A stretch of DNA of 39,521 nucleotides, from NCBI GenBank assembly GCA_005879535.1, contig VBKI01000074.1:1-39521 (forward strand), written 5' to 3'. This document shows, in pieces, positions 22,777 to 31,002 of this stretch (position 1 is its first letter; every line of letters begins with the position of its first letter). Position numbers and translations under genes: made by a program. This stretch comes from Deltaproteobacteria bacterium. Its GTDB lineage: Bacteria > Myxococcota > Myxococcia > Myxococcales > 40CM-4-68-19. A model generated the notes under the pieces. That model saw nothing but the letters and a program-made list of their open reading frames with translations, did no database searches and was not told where the DNA came from.

Positions 22777-24585
22777 TCACTGGAGCGGTGGCCGCACCGG
22801 GACGGTGAGCGACACCTGCGAAATGCTCGTGACCGAAGGGACGCGGCTGGGCGCGAGATACGGGCTGTCCACATTCGTGATCTCCAGGCGCAGGGTGTCG
22901 CCCTCGCCGATCTCGATCAAGTTGCCGTACGTTTCGATTTCGACCTCTCGCGCGCCGAGCGGCAGCGCCGGACTTCCGGAGTCGAGCGTACGCGTGCCAC
23001 GCGTGATCAGCGTTTCGCCGGACGGCGCGACCTGGTACAGGCGCACGTCCAGCTGCACGCGCCAGGCAGCCGTTTGCGCGTGGAACGAGACGACGGGCTG
23101 GCCGGCCACGAGGAACGGCGCCGCCACAGGCGAGGGTTTCGCGTCAGCCGCGACCTGGGCAGCGGCGACGACGTATGTTGCTACGTCGCCGGGCACGACG
23201 TCCGGCGCCGGCGCCCTGCACGCCGTCTCGAGCTGCTCGCAGCCGGCGAACAGGAACGGGTCCGAGAAGACGCCACCGGCGTTTGCGGGGTTGAACGTGA
23301 GCACGGCGTCACCGGCAAGGTGTTCGGTGGCCTGCGCCGTCTTCAGATCGTCGACCGATGGCACCCGCAGCACGTCGCCGCCGTTTTCGTCGAACGCAAC
23401 GTCTCGCGGTCGCGTCACCGCTGCCAGCACGTCATATGACGCTGTTCCGCTGTTTTTCAGGTGGACATCGAGCCAATCGAAGACGCGATCGAGCGCGTAG
23501 TCGACTTCTCCGGACTTGTTCGCCGCGCGCGGGTGCCCGATATCGCCGAAGTATTCGGCGATCGGGTACGCGGGATCGATCTTCCGCAGGGCGCGGTACA
23601 TGCGCAACGCCTCGGGCAAGGGAAAGAGGTCGTCCGTGAACCCCTGCAGCTCGAAGACCGGGAGCTGCGCCGCGCCGCTCTTCGCGTTGTCCTTCACCGT
23701 CTGGAAGAATTTGTCCTGCCACCAGATGGAGCGATACCCCGCGATCCCGTCGACGATCTGCGCGCCGACCGGCGGCAGGTTGTTCGGCTCCGTCCCGAGA
23801 ATGTACGCGTTCCAGATGAAGAGGTAGTCGGGGTAGTTCGGGTACGGGCGATCGCGATCGCGGCGCAATCCGCCGAGGAAGAGCCCTTCCAGGTAGCTCA
23901 GCTTGTAGGACCCCGGCACGTCGATCGAGTTCGTCGCATCGCCGTTCGGCCGCAGCGCGCCGAGCAGGTCCGTCCAGGGAACGATCGGTACGATCGTGCG
24001 GATATGGACATGGTTCCGCGCGGGCGTGCCAAACTGAGGCTGCAGCGCAGCGAGCCACGACTGCCCTCCGCCGTAGGACGCGCCGAGAACCGCCACGGCG
24101 CCGGGATCGACCTGCGCTGCATAAGCATCGACAACCTGCGCGATCAAGCTGCGGAGATCGCGCAGCTCGACGTTGAGATCGGCAAGGTTCACCTGTCCCC
24201 AGGACTTGCCGAATCCTCGGGCGGAGTACCGCAGCACCGCGTACCCGCGCAGCAGCAGCTTGTCATCCCAACTGGAGTCGCTTTGCTTGCTCCCACCGTA
24301 CCCGTGCAGGTTCACGACCAGCGGGAAGGGCGCGGTGCCACCGGGGATCTTCAGGGTTACGTCCAGCGCCGTCCCGTCGACATCGCTGGCGAGGAAGCCC
24401 GAGCATTCCATCGGCGCGGCGGAAGCGTTGCACGTGAGCCCGAGCGCCGTCCCGGTTCCGGTGAAGAGACCGGTCCGCGTCGTATCGGGGCCGAACGTGT
24501 GCTGCGGCGGCAGCGGGTCGTCCGCGAGCAGCGGAAAGGACGAGAGAGCTGCGAGCAAGCTGATGAGCGCAAACCACCGTCGCAT
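22777..24585 (-). CDS. Secreted S15/CocE-type X-Pro dipeptidyl-peptidase-like hydrolase
   Basis: This 602-residue exported protein starts with signal peptide MRRWFALISLLAALSSFPLLA; the ATG at 24585 has GAGG 6 nt upstream. The alpha/beta-hydrolase domain (about 80-400) shows VVNLHGYGGSKQ, the nucleophile elbow GASYGGGQSW, an Asp in FELQGFTDDLFP and a His in GDIGHPRA. The C-terminal part is a jelly-roll-like beta domain (REVEIETYGNLIEIGEGDTLRLEI), as in S15 peptidases and cocaine esterase-type acylases. It acts outside the cytoplasm on peptides, esters or amides; which one is unknown. It is divergent from livK by 121 bp and ends 3 bp from the convergent ThDP gene. Confidence 0.85.
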   Translation of the reverse strand: MRRWFALISLLAALSSFPLLADDPLPPQHTFGPDTTRTGLFTGTGTALGLTCNASAAPMECSGFLASDVDGTALDVTLKIPGGTAPFPLVVNLHGYGGSKQSDSSWDDKLLLRGYAVLRYSARGFGKSWGQVNLADLNVELRDLRSLIAQVVDAYAAQVDPGAVAVLGASYGGGQSWLAALQPQFGTPARNHVHIRTIVPIVPWTDLLGALRPNGDATNSIDVPGSYKLSYLEGLFLGGLRRDRDRPYPNYPDYLFIWNAYILGTEPNNLPPVGAQIVDGIAGYRSIWWQDKFFQTVKDNAKSGAAQLPVFELQGFTDDLFPLPEALRMYRALRKIDPAYPIAEYFGDIGHPRAANKSGEVDYALDRVFDWLDVHLKNSGTASYDVLAAVTRPRDVAFDENGGDVLRVPSVDDLKTAQATEHLAGDAVLTFNPANAGGVFSDPFLFAGCEQLETACRAPAPDVVPGDVATYVVAAAQVAADAKPSPVAAPFLVAGQPVVSFHAQTAAWRVQLDVRLYQVAPSGETLITRGTRTLDSGSPALPLGAREVEIETYGNLIEIGEGDTLRLEITNVDSPYLAPSRVPSVTSISQVSLTVPVRPPLQ

Positions 24586-24706
24586 ATCGGACCTCGCACG
24601 TCTTCTGCCCTCGTATGCACGCGGGCAATCGAGCGCAACCCGCCACGGCTTGCGCATGCAGGGCGCTTGCGGTAACGCACGATGCCTCGACGGCAAGGAG
24701 ACCCCC

Positions 24707-25870
24707 ATGAGCGTCGCGCGCCGGTGGTCGATTCCGCTGTTGCTGCTTCTCATCGCTGCGGGATGCAAGGATCAGGGCGCGCAGGCGCCGGCTTCCGGCA
24801 CCAGCGGCTCGACGGCGGCGCCCGCCGGCGGAGCGGGCGCAACGATTGGAGCCGCTCTCAGCCTGACCGGGCCGGCCGCCTCGTACGGTGCGCTGCAGCG
24901 CGCCGGCATCCAGGCGGCGCTCGAGGAGGTCAACGCGGGCGGCGGGGCGAAGCTGAATGTCCTGATCGAGGACGACTCCTCCACCAAGGAGCAGGGCATC
25001 ACGGTCTTCCAGAAGTTCATCAACCGCGACAAGGTGAGCGCCATCATCGGGCCGACGCTCTCCAATACCGCCAGCGCCGCGGATCCCCTCGCGCAGCAGG
25101 CGAAGGTTCCGGTCCTCGGAATCTCCAACACCGCGCCGACCGGCATCACCGACATCGGCAACTACATCTGGCGCGACTCGCTCACCGAAGCGCAGGTCAT
25201 TCCCGGCGCCTTCAAGAAGGCGCAGGAGAAGCTCAAGTTCAAGAGCGCCGGCGTTCTCTACGGGAACGACGACGTCTTCACCAAGGCCGGCTACGACGTG
25301 ATGCAGAAGGCGCTCGCCGATCTCGGCGTGAAGGTGGTGGGGACGCAGACGTTCGCCAAGCCGGATCGCGATTACAACGCGCAGCTCACGGCGCTGGTGT
25401 CGGCGAAGCCGGACGTCCTGGTGGTCTCCGCTCTCGCGGACAACGCGGCCGCCATCGTCACGCAGGCGCGGCAGCGCGGCTGGACAGGCGCGATGCTCGG
25501 GGGCAATGGCTTCAACAGCCCCGCGTTCATCAAGAACGCCGGCGCCGCTGCGGAGGGCGTCATGGTGGGCACTTCCTGGAACTCGCTCAGCCAGGATGCC
25601 GCCAACCAGAAATTCCTCGCGGCGATGAAGAAGACGGGCGTGAACCCCGACCAGTTCTCCGCCCAGGCCTACACGGGCGTGATCATCCTGGCGGAGGCCG
25701 TCAAGCAGGCCGGAGGCAAGACAGGCCGCGAGGACATCAACGCGGGCCTCGCGAAGGTGAAGGATCTCGACACCCCGCTGGGGAAGTTCTCGTTCACGCA
25801 GGGCCGCGATGCCCGGCACGAGCCCAGTGTGCAGCAGGTCAAGGACGGCAAGTTCCAGATCGTCCAGTAG
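24707..25870 (+). CDS. livK: Branched-chain amino-acid-type ABC transporter substrate-binding lipoprotein
   Basis: This 387-residue periplasmic-binding protein of the LivJ/LivK (type I, HAAT) family begins with a lipoprotein signal (MSVARRWSIPLLLLLIAAGC) and a low-complexity Ala/Gly/Ser linker. The binding fold starts at GATIGAALSLTGPAASYG. The ATG at 24707 follows AAGGAG. Ligand-pocket residues of the family lie around IIGPTLSNTASAADPLAQ and the SNTAPTG loop. Members bind Leu/Ile/Val but also aromatic acids, amides, urea and hydroxy acids. The operon ends with a hydroxy-acid dehydrogenase-like gene, which suggests a non-amino-acid ligand; that is inference. It runs into livH with no gap (TAGATG). 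Confidence 0.92.
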   Translation: MSVARRWSIPLLLLLIAAGCKDQGAQAPASGTSGSTAAPAGGAGATIGAALSLTGPAASYGALQRAGIQAALEEVNAGGGAKLNVLIEDDSSTKEQGITVFQKFINRDKVSAIIGPTLSNTASAADPLAQQAKVPVLGISNTAPTGITDIGNYIWRDSLTEAQVIPGAFKKAQEKLKFKSAGVLYGNDDVFTKAGYDVMQKALADLGVKVVGTQTFAKPDRDYNAQLTALVSAKPDVLVVSALADNAAAIVTQARQRGWTGAMLGGNGFNSPAFIKNAGAAAEGVMVGTSWNSLSQDAANQKFLAAMKKTGVNPDQFSAQAYTGVIILAEAVKQAGGKTGREDINAGLAKVKDLDTPLGKFSFTQGRDARHEPSVQQVKDGKFQIVQ

Positions 25871-26749
25871 ATGGGCCAGCAAGTCCTCAACGGCATCTTC
25901 CTGGGGAGCATCTACGCTCTCTTCGCCGTCGGCTACACGCTGGTGTTCGGCGTCCTCGACATCCTCAACCTGGCGCACCAGGCCGTCTTCATGCTGGCGG
26001 CGTTCGTGGCCCTCGCGCTGGTCGCCGACGCGCACCTCTCGCTCTGGGTCGCCCTCCCCCTCGCCGTCGTCGCCGGTGGCCTCATCGGGATCGTCCTCGA
26101 GCGGCTCGCCTTCCGCCCGCTCCGCGGCCGCGCCGACTCGAACATCTCCGGTCTGATCAGCTCGCTCGCCATGGCTACGGTGTTCGAAGCCATCGCCCTG
26201 CAGATCTTCGGACCGGATATCTCCCGCTTTCCGCAGGATACCTTCCCGGACCGCGTCATCCAGATCGGCGGCGCAACGGCGTCGCTCTTGCAGATCTGCA
26301 TCGTCGCCATCTCGGTGGTGTTGATGGCGGTGCTCACGCTGCTGCTGGCGCGGACGCGTCTCGGGCGCCAGATCCGTGCGGTCGCCGAGAGCCCGCGCGC
26401 GGCGCGCATCCTCGGCGTCAACGTCGACCGCGCCATCGCCATGGCGTTCTTCCTCTCCTCGGCCCTGGGCGGCGCCGCCGGAGTGCTCTTCGGGCTCGCC
26501 TTCAATTCCATTTCGCCGGACGTCGGCCGCGGCGTCGAGCTGAAGGGCCTCGCGGTGATCATCCTCGGGGGGATGGGGAGCATCCCCGGCGCCGTCATCG
26601 CCGGTTTCGCGCTCGGCGTGATCGAGGTCTTCACCGTCGCGCAGCTCGGGTCGTCGTTTCGCGACGTGGTCTCGTTCGCGGTGCTGTTCCTGGTGTTGAT
26701 CGCGCGGCCCCGCGGGCTGCTCGGACGCGCAGCGGCACGCGAGGCCTGA
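25871..26749 (+). CDS. livH: HAAT ABC transporter permease, LivH type
   Basis: This 292-residue inner-membrane permease has about eight hydrophobic segments. The LivH opening QQVLNGIFLGSIYALFAVGYTLVFG is nearly canonical, as is GVLDILNLAHQAVFMLAAF. The later segments RQIRAVAESPRAARILGVNV and IILGGMGSIPGAVIAGFALG form the coupling region that contacts the ATPases. The start codon directly follows the livK stop. It works as a heterodimer with LivM. Confidence 0.94.
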   Translation: MGQQVLNGIFLGSIYALFAVGYTLVFGVLDILNLAHQAVFMLAAFVALALVADAHLSLWVALPLAVVAGGLIGIVLERLAFRPLRGRADSNISGLISSLAMATVFEAIALQIFGPDISRFPQDTFPDRVIQIGGATASLLQICIVAISVVLMAVLTLLLARTRLGRQIRAVAESPRAARILGVNVDRAIAMAFFLSSALGGAAGVLFGLAFNSISPDVGRGVELKGLAVIILGGMGSIPGAVIAGFALGVIEVFTVAQLGSSFRDVVSFAVLFLVLIARPRGLLGRAAAREA

Positions 26750-26752
26750 ACC

Positions 26753-27622
26753 ATGGACCTGTTCCTTGCCTACCAATCCTTGCTCGCGTTCGTGGGCATC
26801 AATGGCCTGCTCGCGCTCTCCGTGTACGCGACGCTTTCCTGCGGGCAGCTCTCGCTGGCCAACGCCGGCTTCATGGCCATCGGCGCCTATACGGGCGCGC
26901 TGATCACGTTGCACGCCAAGGGCGTGCCGTTCGTCGCCGTGCTCGCTGCTTCCGCATTGGCGCCCGCCATCGTGGCCGTTCCCCTCGGTCTGCCCGTGCT
27001 GCGGCTGCGCGGCGTTTTCCTCGCCATCGCCACCGTCGGCTTCGGCGAGGTCGTGAGGCTCGCCTTCGTCAACTGGGACTACACGAACGGCGCCATGGGC
27101 CTCGTCGCCATTCCCCAGCGGACGAAGCTGTGGACCATCGCGCTCTCGCTTGCCCTCACGCTCTTCGTGCTGGGGCGACTGCGCGGCTCGCGTACCGGTT
27201 ACGCGCTGGAGGCGATCCGCGAGGACGAGACGGCGGCGCGCACGATGGGCATCTACACCACCGGCCACAAGATGGCGATGCTGGTGCTGGGAGCTGCGAT
27301 CGCCGGCCTCGCCGGAGGTCTGGAGGCGCACTTTACGTTCATGGTCGCGCCCGGCACGTATCGCTTCGAGCGCGTCGTGGAATGGCTGGTGCAGGCGGTG
27401 GTCGGCGGCACCGCCGCCTTCTACGGTCCCGTCGTCGGCGCCGCGTTCCTCACCGTGCTTCCCGAGGTCCTGCGCGAGGCCGGCGCGCGGTTGGGGCTTG
27501 CTCCGGGTCCATTCCGGCTCTTCCTGAACGGGGCCATCCTCCTGGCGGTGATCCTCTACCTCCCGAACGGCCTGGTCTCTCTACCCGCCCGCTTCCGTCG
27601 CCGCGCAGCGGGTCTCGCGTGA
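26753..27622 (+). CDS. livM: HAAT ABC transporter permease, LivM type
   Basis: This 289-residue second permease has many hydrophobic segments and the LivM signatures LSCGQLSLANAGFMAIGAYTGA, IATVGFGEVVRL and LEAIREDETAARTMGI, the last being the coupling helix. It starts 3 bp after livH and overlaps livG by GTGA. The short N-terminus lacks the extra helices seen in E. coli LivM, as is common outside enterobacteria. It is the partner of LivH. Confidence 0.93.
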   Translation: MDLFLAYQSLLAFVGINGLLALSVYATLSCGQLSLANAGFMAIGAYTGALITLHAKGVPFVAVLAASALAPAIVAVPLGLPVLRLRGVFLAIATVGFGEVVRLAFVNWDYTNGAMGLVAIPQRTKLWTIALSLALTLFVLGRLRGSRTGYALEAIREDETAARTMGIYTTGHKMAMLVLGAAIAGLAGGLEAHFTFMVAPGTYRFERVVEWLVQAVVGGTAAFYGPVVGAAFLTVLPEVLREAGARLGLAPGPFRLFLNGAILLAVILYLPNGLVSLPARFRRRAAGLA

Positions 27623-28377
27623 CGCTCGCGCTCGCCGGCGTGTCGCGTGCGTTCGGAGGCGTGCGCGCCGTGGATGACGCCACGTTCACCGTCGGCGATG
27701 GCGAGGTGCACGGGCTGATCGGCCCCAACGGCGCGGGGAAGACGACGCTCCTGAACCTGATTTCCGGACTGCTGCGGCCCACCGCGGGAAAGATTGAGCT
27801 GGACGGACGCCGCATCGACGGCCTGCCGCCGAATCGCATCGCCGCGCTCGGCGTGGCGCGGACGTACCAGAACATCCGCCTCTTCGGCGGTCTCTCCGCT
27901 GTGGACAACGTCGTGGTCGGCGAGCACCTGCACCGGCATGCGCCGTTCTGGCGCCATCTGCTCCTCCTGCCCTCGGCGCGCGCGGAGGAGCGGACGGCTC
28001 GCACGGAGGCGGATGCGGAGCTGGCGCGCGTGGGGATGCGCGAGCGCGCCTCGACGCGCGCGTTCAATCTTTCCTACGGCGAACAGCGCCGCGTCGAGAT
28101 TGCTCGCGCCTTGGCCGCGCACCCGAAGCTGGTGCTCCTCGACGAGCCCACCGCCGGGATGAACCCAAACGAGGCCGCCGCCGTCGCCCGGCTCGTCCGC
28201 GACGTGACGAAGCAAGGGCGGGCGGTGCTGCTCATCGAGCACAACGTCCGGCTGGTCATGCAGCTCTGCGATCGCATCACCGTCCTCAACTTCGGCAAGG
28301 TGATCGCGAAAGGAACCCCTACCGAGGTCGGCAAGGACCCGACGGTGATCGCCGCCTACCTGGGAGAAGGCGCGTGA
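27619..28377 (+). CDS. livG: HAAT ABC transporter ATPase, LivG type
   Basis: This 252-residue ATPase starts with GTG inside the livM stop (GTGA). It has Walker A GPNGAGKTT, the family-specific GVARTYQNIRLFGGLSAVDNV around the Q-loop, signature NLSYGEQRRVEIARAL, Walker B LVLLDEPTAGMNP and the switch His in IEHNV. The NPNE segment after Walker B is typical of LivG. The C-terminus IAKGTPTEVGKDPTVIAAYLG is the normal LivG end. It pairs with LivF on the cytoplasmic face. Confidence 0.94.
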   Translation: MTLALAGVSRAFGGVRAVDDATFTVGDGEVHGLIGPNGAGKTTLLNLISGLLRPTAGKIELDGRRIDGLPPNRIAALGVARTYQNIRLFGGLSAVDNVVVGEHLHRHAPFWRHLLLLPSARAEERTARTEADAELARVGMRERASTRAFNLSYGEQRRVEIARALAAHPKLVLLDEPTAGMNPNEAAAVARLVRDVTKQGRAVLLIEHNVRLVMQLCDRITVLNFGKVIAKGTPTEVGKDPTVIAAYLGEGA

Positions 28378-29114
28378 ACGGGCCACTCCTCGAGGTGCGC
28401 GACCTGCGCGTCGCTTACGGCCACGTCGAGGCGGTGCGCGGGGTATCGCTCTCGGTGGCAGCGGGAGAGATCGTCGCGCTGATCGGGCCGAACGGAGCCG
28501 GGAAGAGCAGCACGTTGAATGCGATCGGCGGCCTCTTGCGTCCGACGGGCGGGAGCGTCCGCCTCGAGGGCCGCGAGCTCGCCGGTGTCGCTTCCCACGC
28601 CGCCGTCGCCGCCGGCATCGTGCTGGTCCCGGAGGGTCGCGCAATCCTGCAGCGGATGAGCGTCGCCGAGAACCTCCGCATCGGCGCCGAGGCGCGGCCC
28701 TGGCCCGGGGGCCGTGAACAGGCGCGCGCCGCCATCGAGGATCAGATCCGGCGGTTCCCTTCCCTGCAGCGGCGACTGGACGCTCCGGCGGGCGCGCTTT
28801 CCGGAGGCGAGCAGCAGATGCTTGCCATAGCCCGCGGTGTTCTGGCACGGCCGAGGATCCTCCTCCTCGACGAGCCATCGATGGGGCTTGCGCCTCTGCT
28901 GGTGCGGCAGATCTTCGACATCGTCGGCGACATCCACCGGCAGGGAACGACCATCCTGCTCGTCGAGCAGAACGCGCGCATGGCGCTCCAAGTGGCGCAG
29001 CAGGCGTACGTGCTCGAGCGCGGCGAGGTCGCACTGCACGGTCCTGCGGCGGAGCTTGCGCAGGACCCGAGGCTGCAGGCGGCGTATCTTGGAGGAGACG
29101 TCGAGGCGTCGTGA
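28374..29114 (+). CDS. livF: HAAT ABC transporter ATPase, LivF type
   Basis: This 246-residue ATPase starts with GTG inside the livG stop. It has Walker A GPNGAGKSST, the LivF motif VLVPEGRAILQRMSVAENLRIG, signature ALSGGEQQMLAIARGV, Walker B ILLLDEPSMGLAPLLV and the switch His position occupied by Gln (LVEQNARMAL), which is normal for LivF. Its stop overlaps the next start (GTGA), tying the dehydrogenase-like gene to the transporter operon. Confidence 0.94.
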   Translation: MNGPLLEVRDLRVAYGHVEAVRGVSLSVAAGEIVALIGPNGAGKSSTLNAIGGLLRPTGGSVRLEGRELAGVASHAAVAAGIVLVPEGRAILQRMSVAENLRIGAEARPWPGGREQARAAIEDQIRRFPSLQRRLDAPAGALSGGEQQMLAIARGVLARPRILLLDEPSMGLAPLLVRQIFDIVGDIHRQGTTILLVEQNARMALQVAQQAYVLERGEVALHGPAAELAQDPRLQAAYLGGDVEAS

Positions 29115-30214
29115 CCATGCCGGAACACATGATCCCCCCAGCGACGCTGCACCGATGGACCGCCGATCTCTGGCGGGCCGCGGGATCCAGCGAACGGGAG
29201 GCGGCGCTCGTCGCCGACCACCTGGTCGGCGCCAACCTGTCCGGTCACGACTCTCACGGCGTGGGCATGACGCCCCGCTACGTGAACGCGCTGCTGGAGG
29301 GCGATCTGCAGCTGAACCGGAAGGTCGAGGTCGTCTCCGACACCGGATCCATTCTCGCCATCGACGGTCAGCGGGGGCTCGGACAGTCTGTCGCCTTCCA
29401 GGCAATGGAGCTTGCGATCGGGCGCGCCCACCGCGACGGCGTCTGCGTGATGGGATTGCGAAACGCGCACCACATCGGACGGGTGGGGCATTGGGCGGAA
29501 CAGGCCGTCGCCGGCGGAATGGTCTCAATCCACTTCACCAACGCGGTGTCGGCGCCGCCGATGGTCGCGCCGTATGGAGGAACCCAGGCACGGTTCCTCA
29601 CCAATCCGTTCACGGTCGGCATCCGCGGGCCCGGCGGCGATCCCATCGTGCTCGACTTCGCCACCAGCGCCATCGCGCACGGAAAGGTGCGCGTCGCCTA
29701 CAACCGCAAGGTCAAGGTGCCGCCGGGCTGCCTGATCGATGCCGGGGGCTGTCCCACCGATGACCCCACCGTGATGTTCGAGCCCGAAGAGGGCCCACGC
29801 GGCGCGCTGGTCCCGTTCGCGGCGCACAAGGGCTATGCGCTGGCCATGATCTGCGAGCTGCTCGGCGCGGCGCTCACCGGCGGTCCCACCACGCGGCCTG
29901 GGAACATGACGATGAAGAGCGCCATCTGGAACAACATGCTGGTCATCGTCTTCGACTCGACGAGGCTGGGGTCGTCCAGCGCGTTCGAGAGCGAGGCGCG
30001 CGCGTTCATCGAGTGGGTGCGCTCGGCTCCGCTCTCCGGCGAGATCGACTCCATCCTGATGCCGGGCGATCCGGAGCGTCGCTCGCGCAAAGCGCGCGCC
30101 AGCGGCGTGCCCGTCGACGGCGGCACTCTCGCGCAACTCGACGGCGCCGCGGAGGCCATCGCGCGCACGAGGGGACGTTCGCCGGGGCCGCTCTCCGCCG
30201 CGCTTCAGTGCTGA
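29111..30214 (+). CDS. Ldh2/malate-L-lactate dehydrogenase family oxidoreductase
   Basis: This 367-residue NAD(P)-dependent dehydrogenase of the LDH2/MDH2 family is distinct from classical lactate or malate dehydrogenases. It has the catalytic motif SGHDSHGVGM, the LRNAHHIGRVGHWAE segment, the substrate loop FTNAVSAPPMVAPYGG, and PFAAHKGYALAMICELL. Family members reduce or oxidise 2-keto/2-hydroxy acids such as malate, lactate, ureidoglycolate, sulfolactate and 2,3-diketogulonate. A GTG start overlaps livF; an ATG two codons later is a possible alternative. As last gene of the liv operon it probably acts on the imported compound or its product. It overlaps the convergent PilZ gene by 10 bp. 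Confidence 0.88.
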   Translation: MTMPEHMIPPATLHRWTADLWRAAGSSEREAALVADHLVGANLSGHDSHGVGMTPRYVNALLEGDLQLNRKVEVVSDTGSILAIDGQRGLGQSVAFQAMELAIGRAHRDGVCVMGLRNAHHIGRVGHWAEQAVAGGMVSIHFTNAVSAPPMVAPYGGTQARFLTNPFTVGIRGPGGDPIVLDFATSAIAHGKVRVAYNRKVKVPPGCLIDAGGCPTDDPTVMFEPEEGPRGALVPFAAHKGYALAMICELLGAALTGGPTTRPGNMTMKSAIWNNMLVIVFDSTRLGSSSAFESEARAFIEWVRSAPLSGEIDSILMPGDPERRSRKARASGVPVDGGTLAQLDGAAEAIARTRGRSPGPLSAALQC

Positions 30215-30885
30215 GTTGCAGCCCGCGTCGCCGCAAGCTCGGCCGAGATGGCCTCGTCGAGCTTGTTGATGACCTGCTCCCGCGTGCGCCCCTCGGTGTC
30301 GTTCCAGCCGATGACGGCGCAATGGCAGTCGAAACCGCCGTGCTCGCAGCCAGCGACGTTCAGACGGGGCCCGACGGAGCGGAGCGCGGCGCGATAGAGG
30401 TTCCGGTCGTTGCCGGCCGCTTCGCGCAGCGCGCCGCTGAGACAGTAGCTGCCGTTCGCAGCGCGCGGATACAGCTGCGTCCAGCCCTTGTCTCGCAACA
30501 GGTCGCGCGCGATCGAGAGAAGCCGGGCGGCGGGCGCCTTCGGGTCGCGCAGCAGCGAATCGATATACCGCGTGACCCGCTCTCGGAACGTGGCGTCTTC
30601 GGCGACGAACTGCACGCCGAAGCCGTGTCCAGTCGTGCGCGCCCGGGCTTTCGGCGCGCCGGAACTGTAGAGGACCTTCGCCTGCACCGGAAGGGGAGGG
30701 TCGCCGTCGGGCAGCTCGAGCGCGACCGGCACCAATGCTCCGACCGGGAGCTCACGGTCCGTGCGGACGAACATGCCTCCGACGCTGAGGCTCGTCGCCT
30801 CGTTCACGCGCGTCCCGTCGCCGTCGGAAAAGGCGACGCGAAGTGAGACGGGATAGCGGGGGCTTGCTCGAAGCACCGGGTTCAA
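30205..30885 (-). CDS. PilZ-domain protein with C-terminal DUF6197-like domain
   Basis: This 226-residue protein has two parts. Residues 5-100 are a PilZ domain with RxxxR as RASPR (6-10) and the loop TSLSVGGMFV, where Ser replaces the usual Asp/Asn of the D/NxSxxG c-di-GMP motif, so binding may be weak. Residues about 118-220 (ARDLLRDKGWTQLYPRA, SYCLSGALREAAG, AVIGWNDTEGRTREQVINKL) match my memory of the DUF6197 family, whose function is unknown. The start is TTG at 30885 with GGAGGG upstream; no better start exists. A hairpin precedes it. c-di-GMP effectors of this type are common in Myxococcota, but this partner domain is unusual. Confidence 0.7.
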   Translation of the reverse strand: MNPVLRASPRYPVSLRVAFSDGDGTRVNEATSLSVGGMFVRTDRELPVGALVPVALELPDGDPPLPVQAKVLYSSGAPKARARTTGHGFGVQFVAEDATFRERVTRYIDSLLRDPKAPAARLLSIARDLLRDKGWTQLYPRAANGSYCLSGALREAAGNDRNLYRAALRSVGPRLNVAGCEHGGFDCHCAVIGWNDTEGRTREQVINKLDEAISAELAATRAATQH

Positions 30886-30901
30886 CGGATATGCCCTCCG
30901 T

Positions 30902-30932
30902 CTACCTCCGTCCTAGCCACGGACGGCGGTAG
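30902..30932 (-). promoter_or_regulatory. Hairpin just upstream of the PilZ gene
   Basis: The arms CTACC+CCGTCC (30902-30913) and GGACGG+GGTAG (30921-30932) pair with one mismatch around a 7-nt loop. It ends 16 nt before the TTG start. On the mRNA its 3' arm contains ACGGAGG, and the same ACGGAGG occurs again as the presumed ribosome binding site directly after it. It may hide or duplicate the binding site, or end transcripts from the upstream S9 gene. Confidence 0.45.
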
Positions 30933-30963
30933 GTTTCAAGGAGGGGGGCTATGACGGAGCGGA

Positions 30964-30990
30964 TGGATGGAGGTCCGGCCGGCCCATCCA
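30964..30990 (-). terminator. Terminator-like hairpin after the S9 peptidase gene
   Basis: TGGATGG (30964-30970) pairs with CCATCCA (30984-30990) around a GC-rich 13-nt loop. It lies 12 nt beyond the S9 peptidase stop codon on the minus strand. There is no T-run, so termination is uncertain, but the position suits a 3' end. Confidence 0.4.
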
Positions 30991-31002
30991 CACACATGCG
31001 TC

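Noticed and set aside
24263-27331. A 1022-codon open frame antisense to livK, livH and livM
   Set aside because: The composition is low-complexity Arg/Glu/Asp/His with no motif, and the opposite strand has clear transporter genes.
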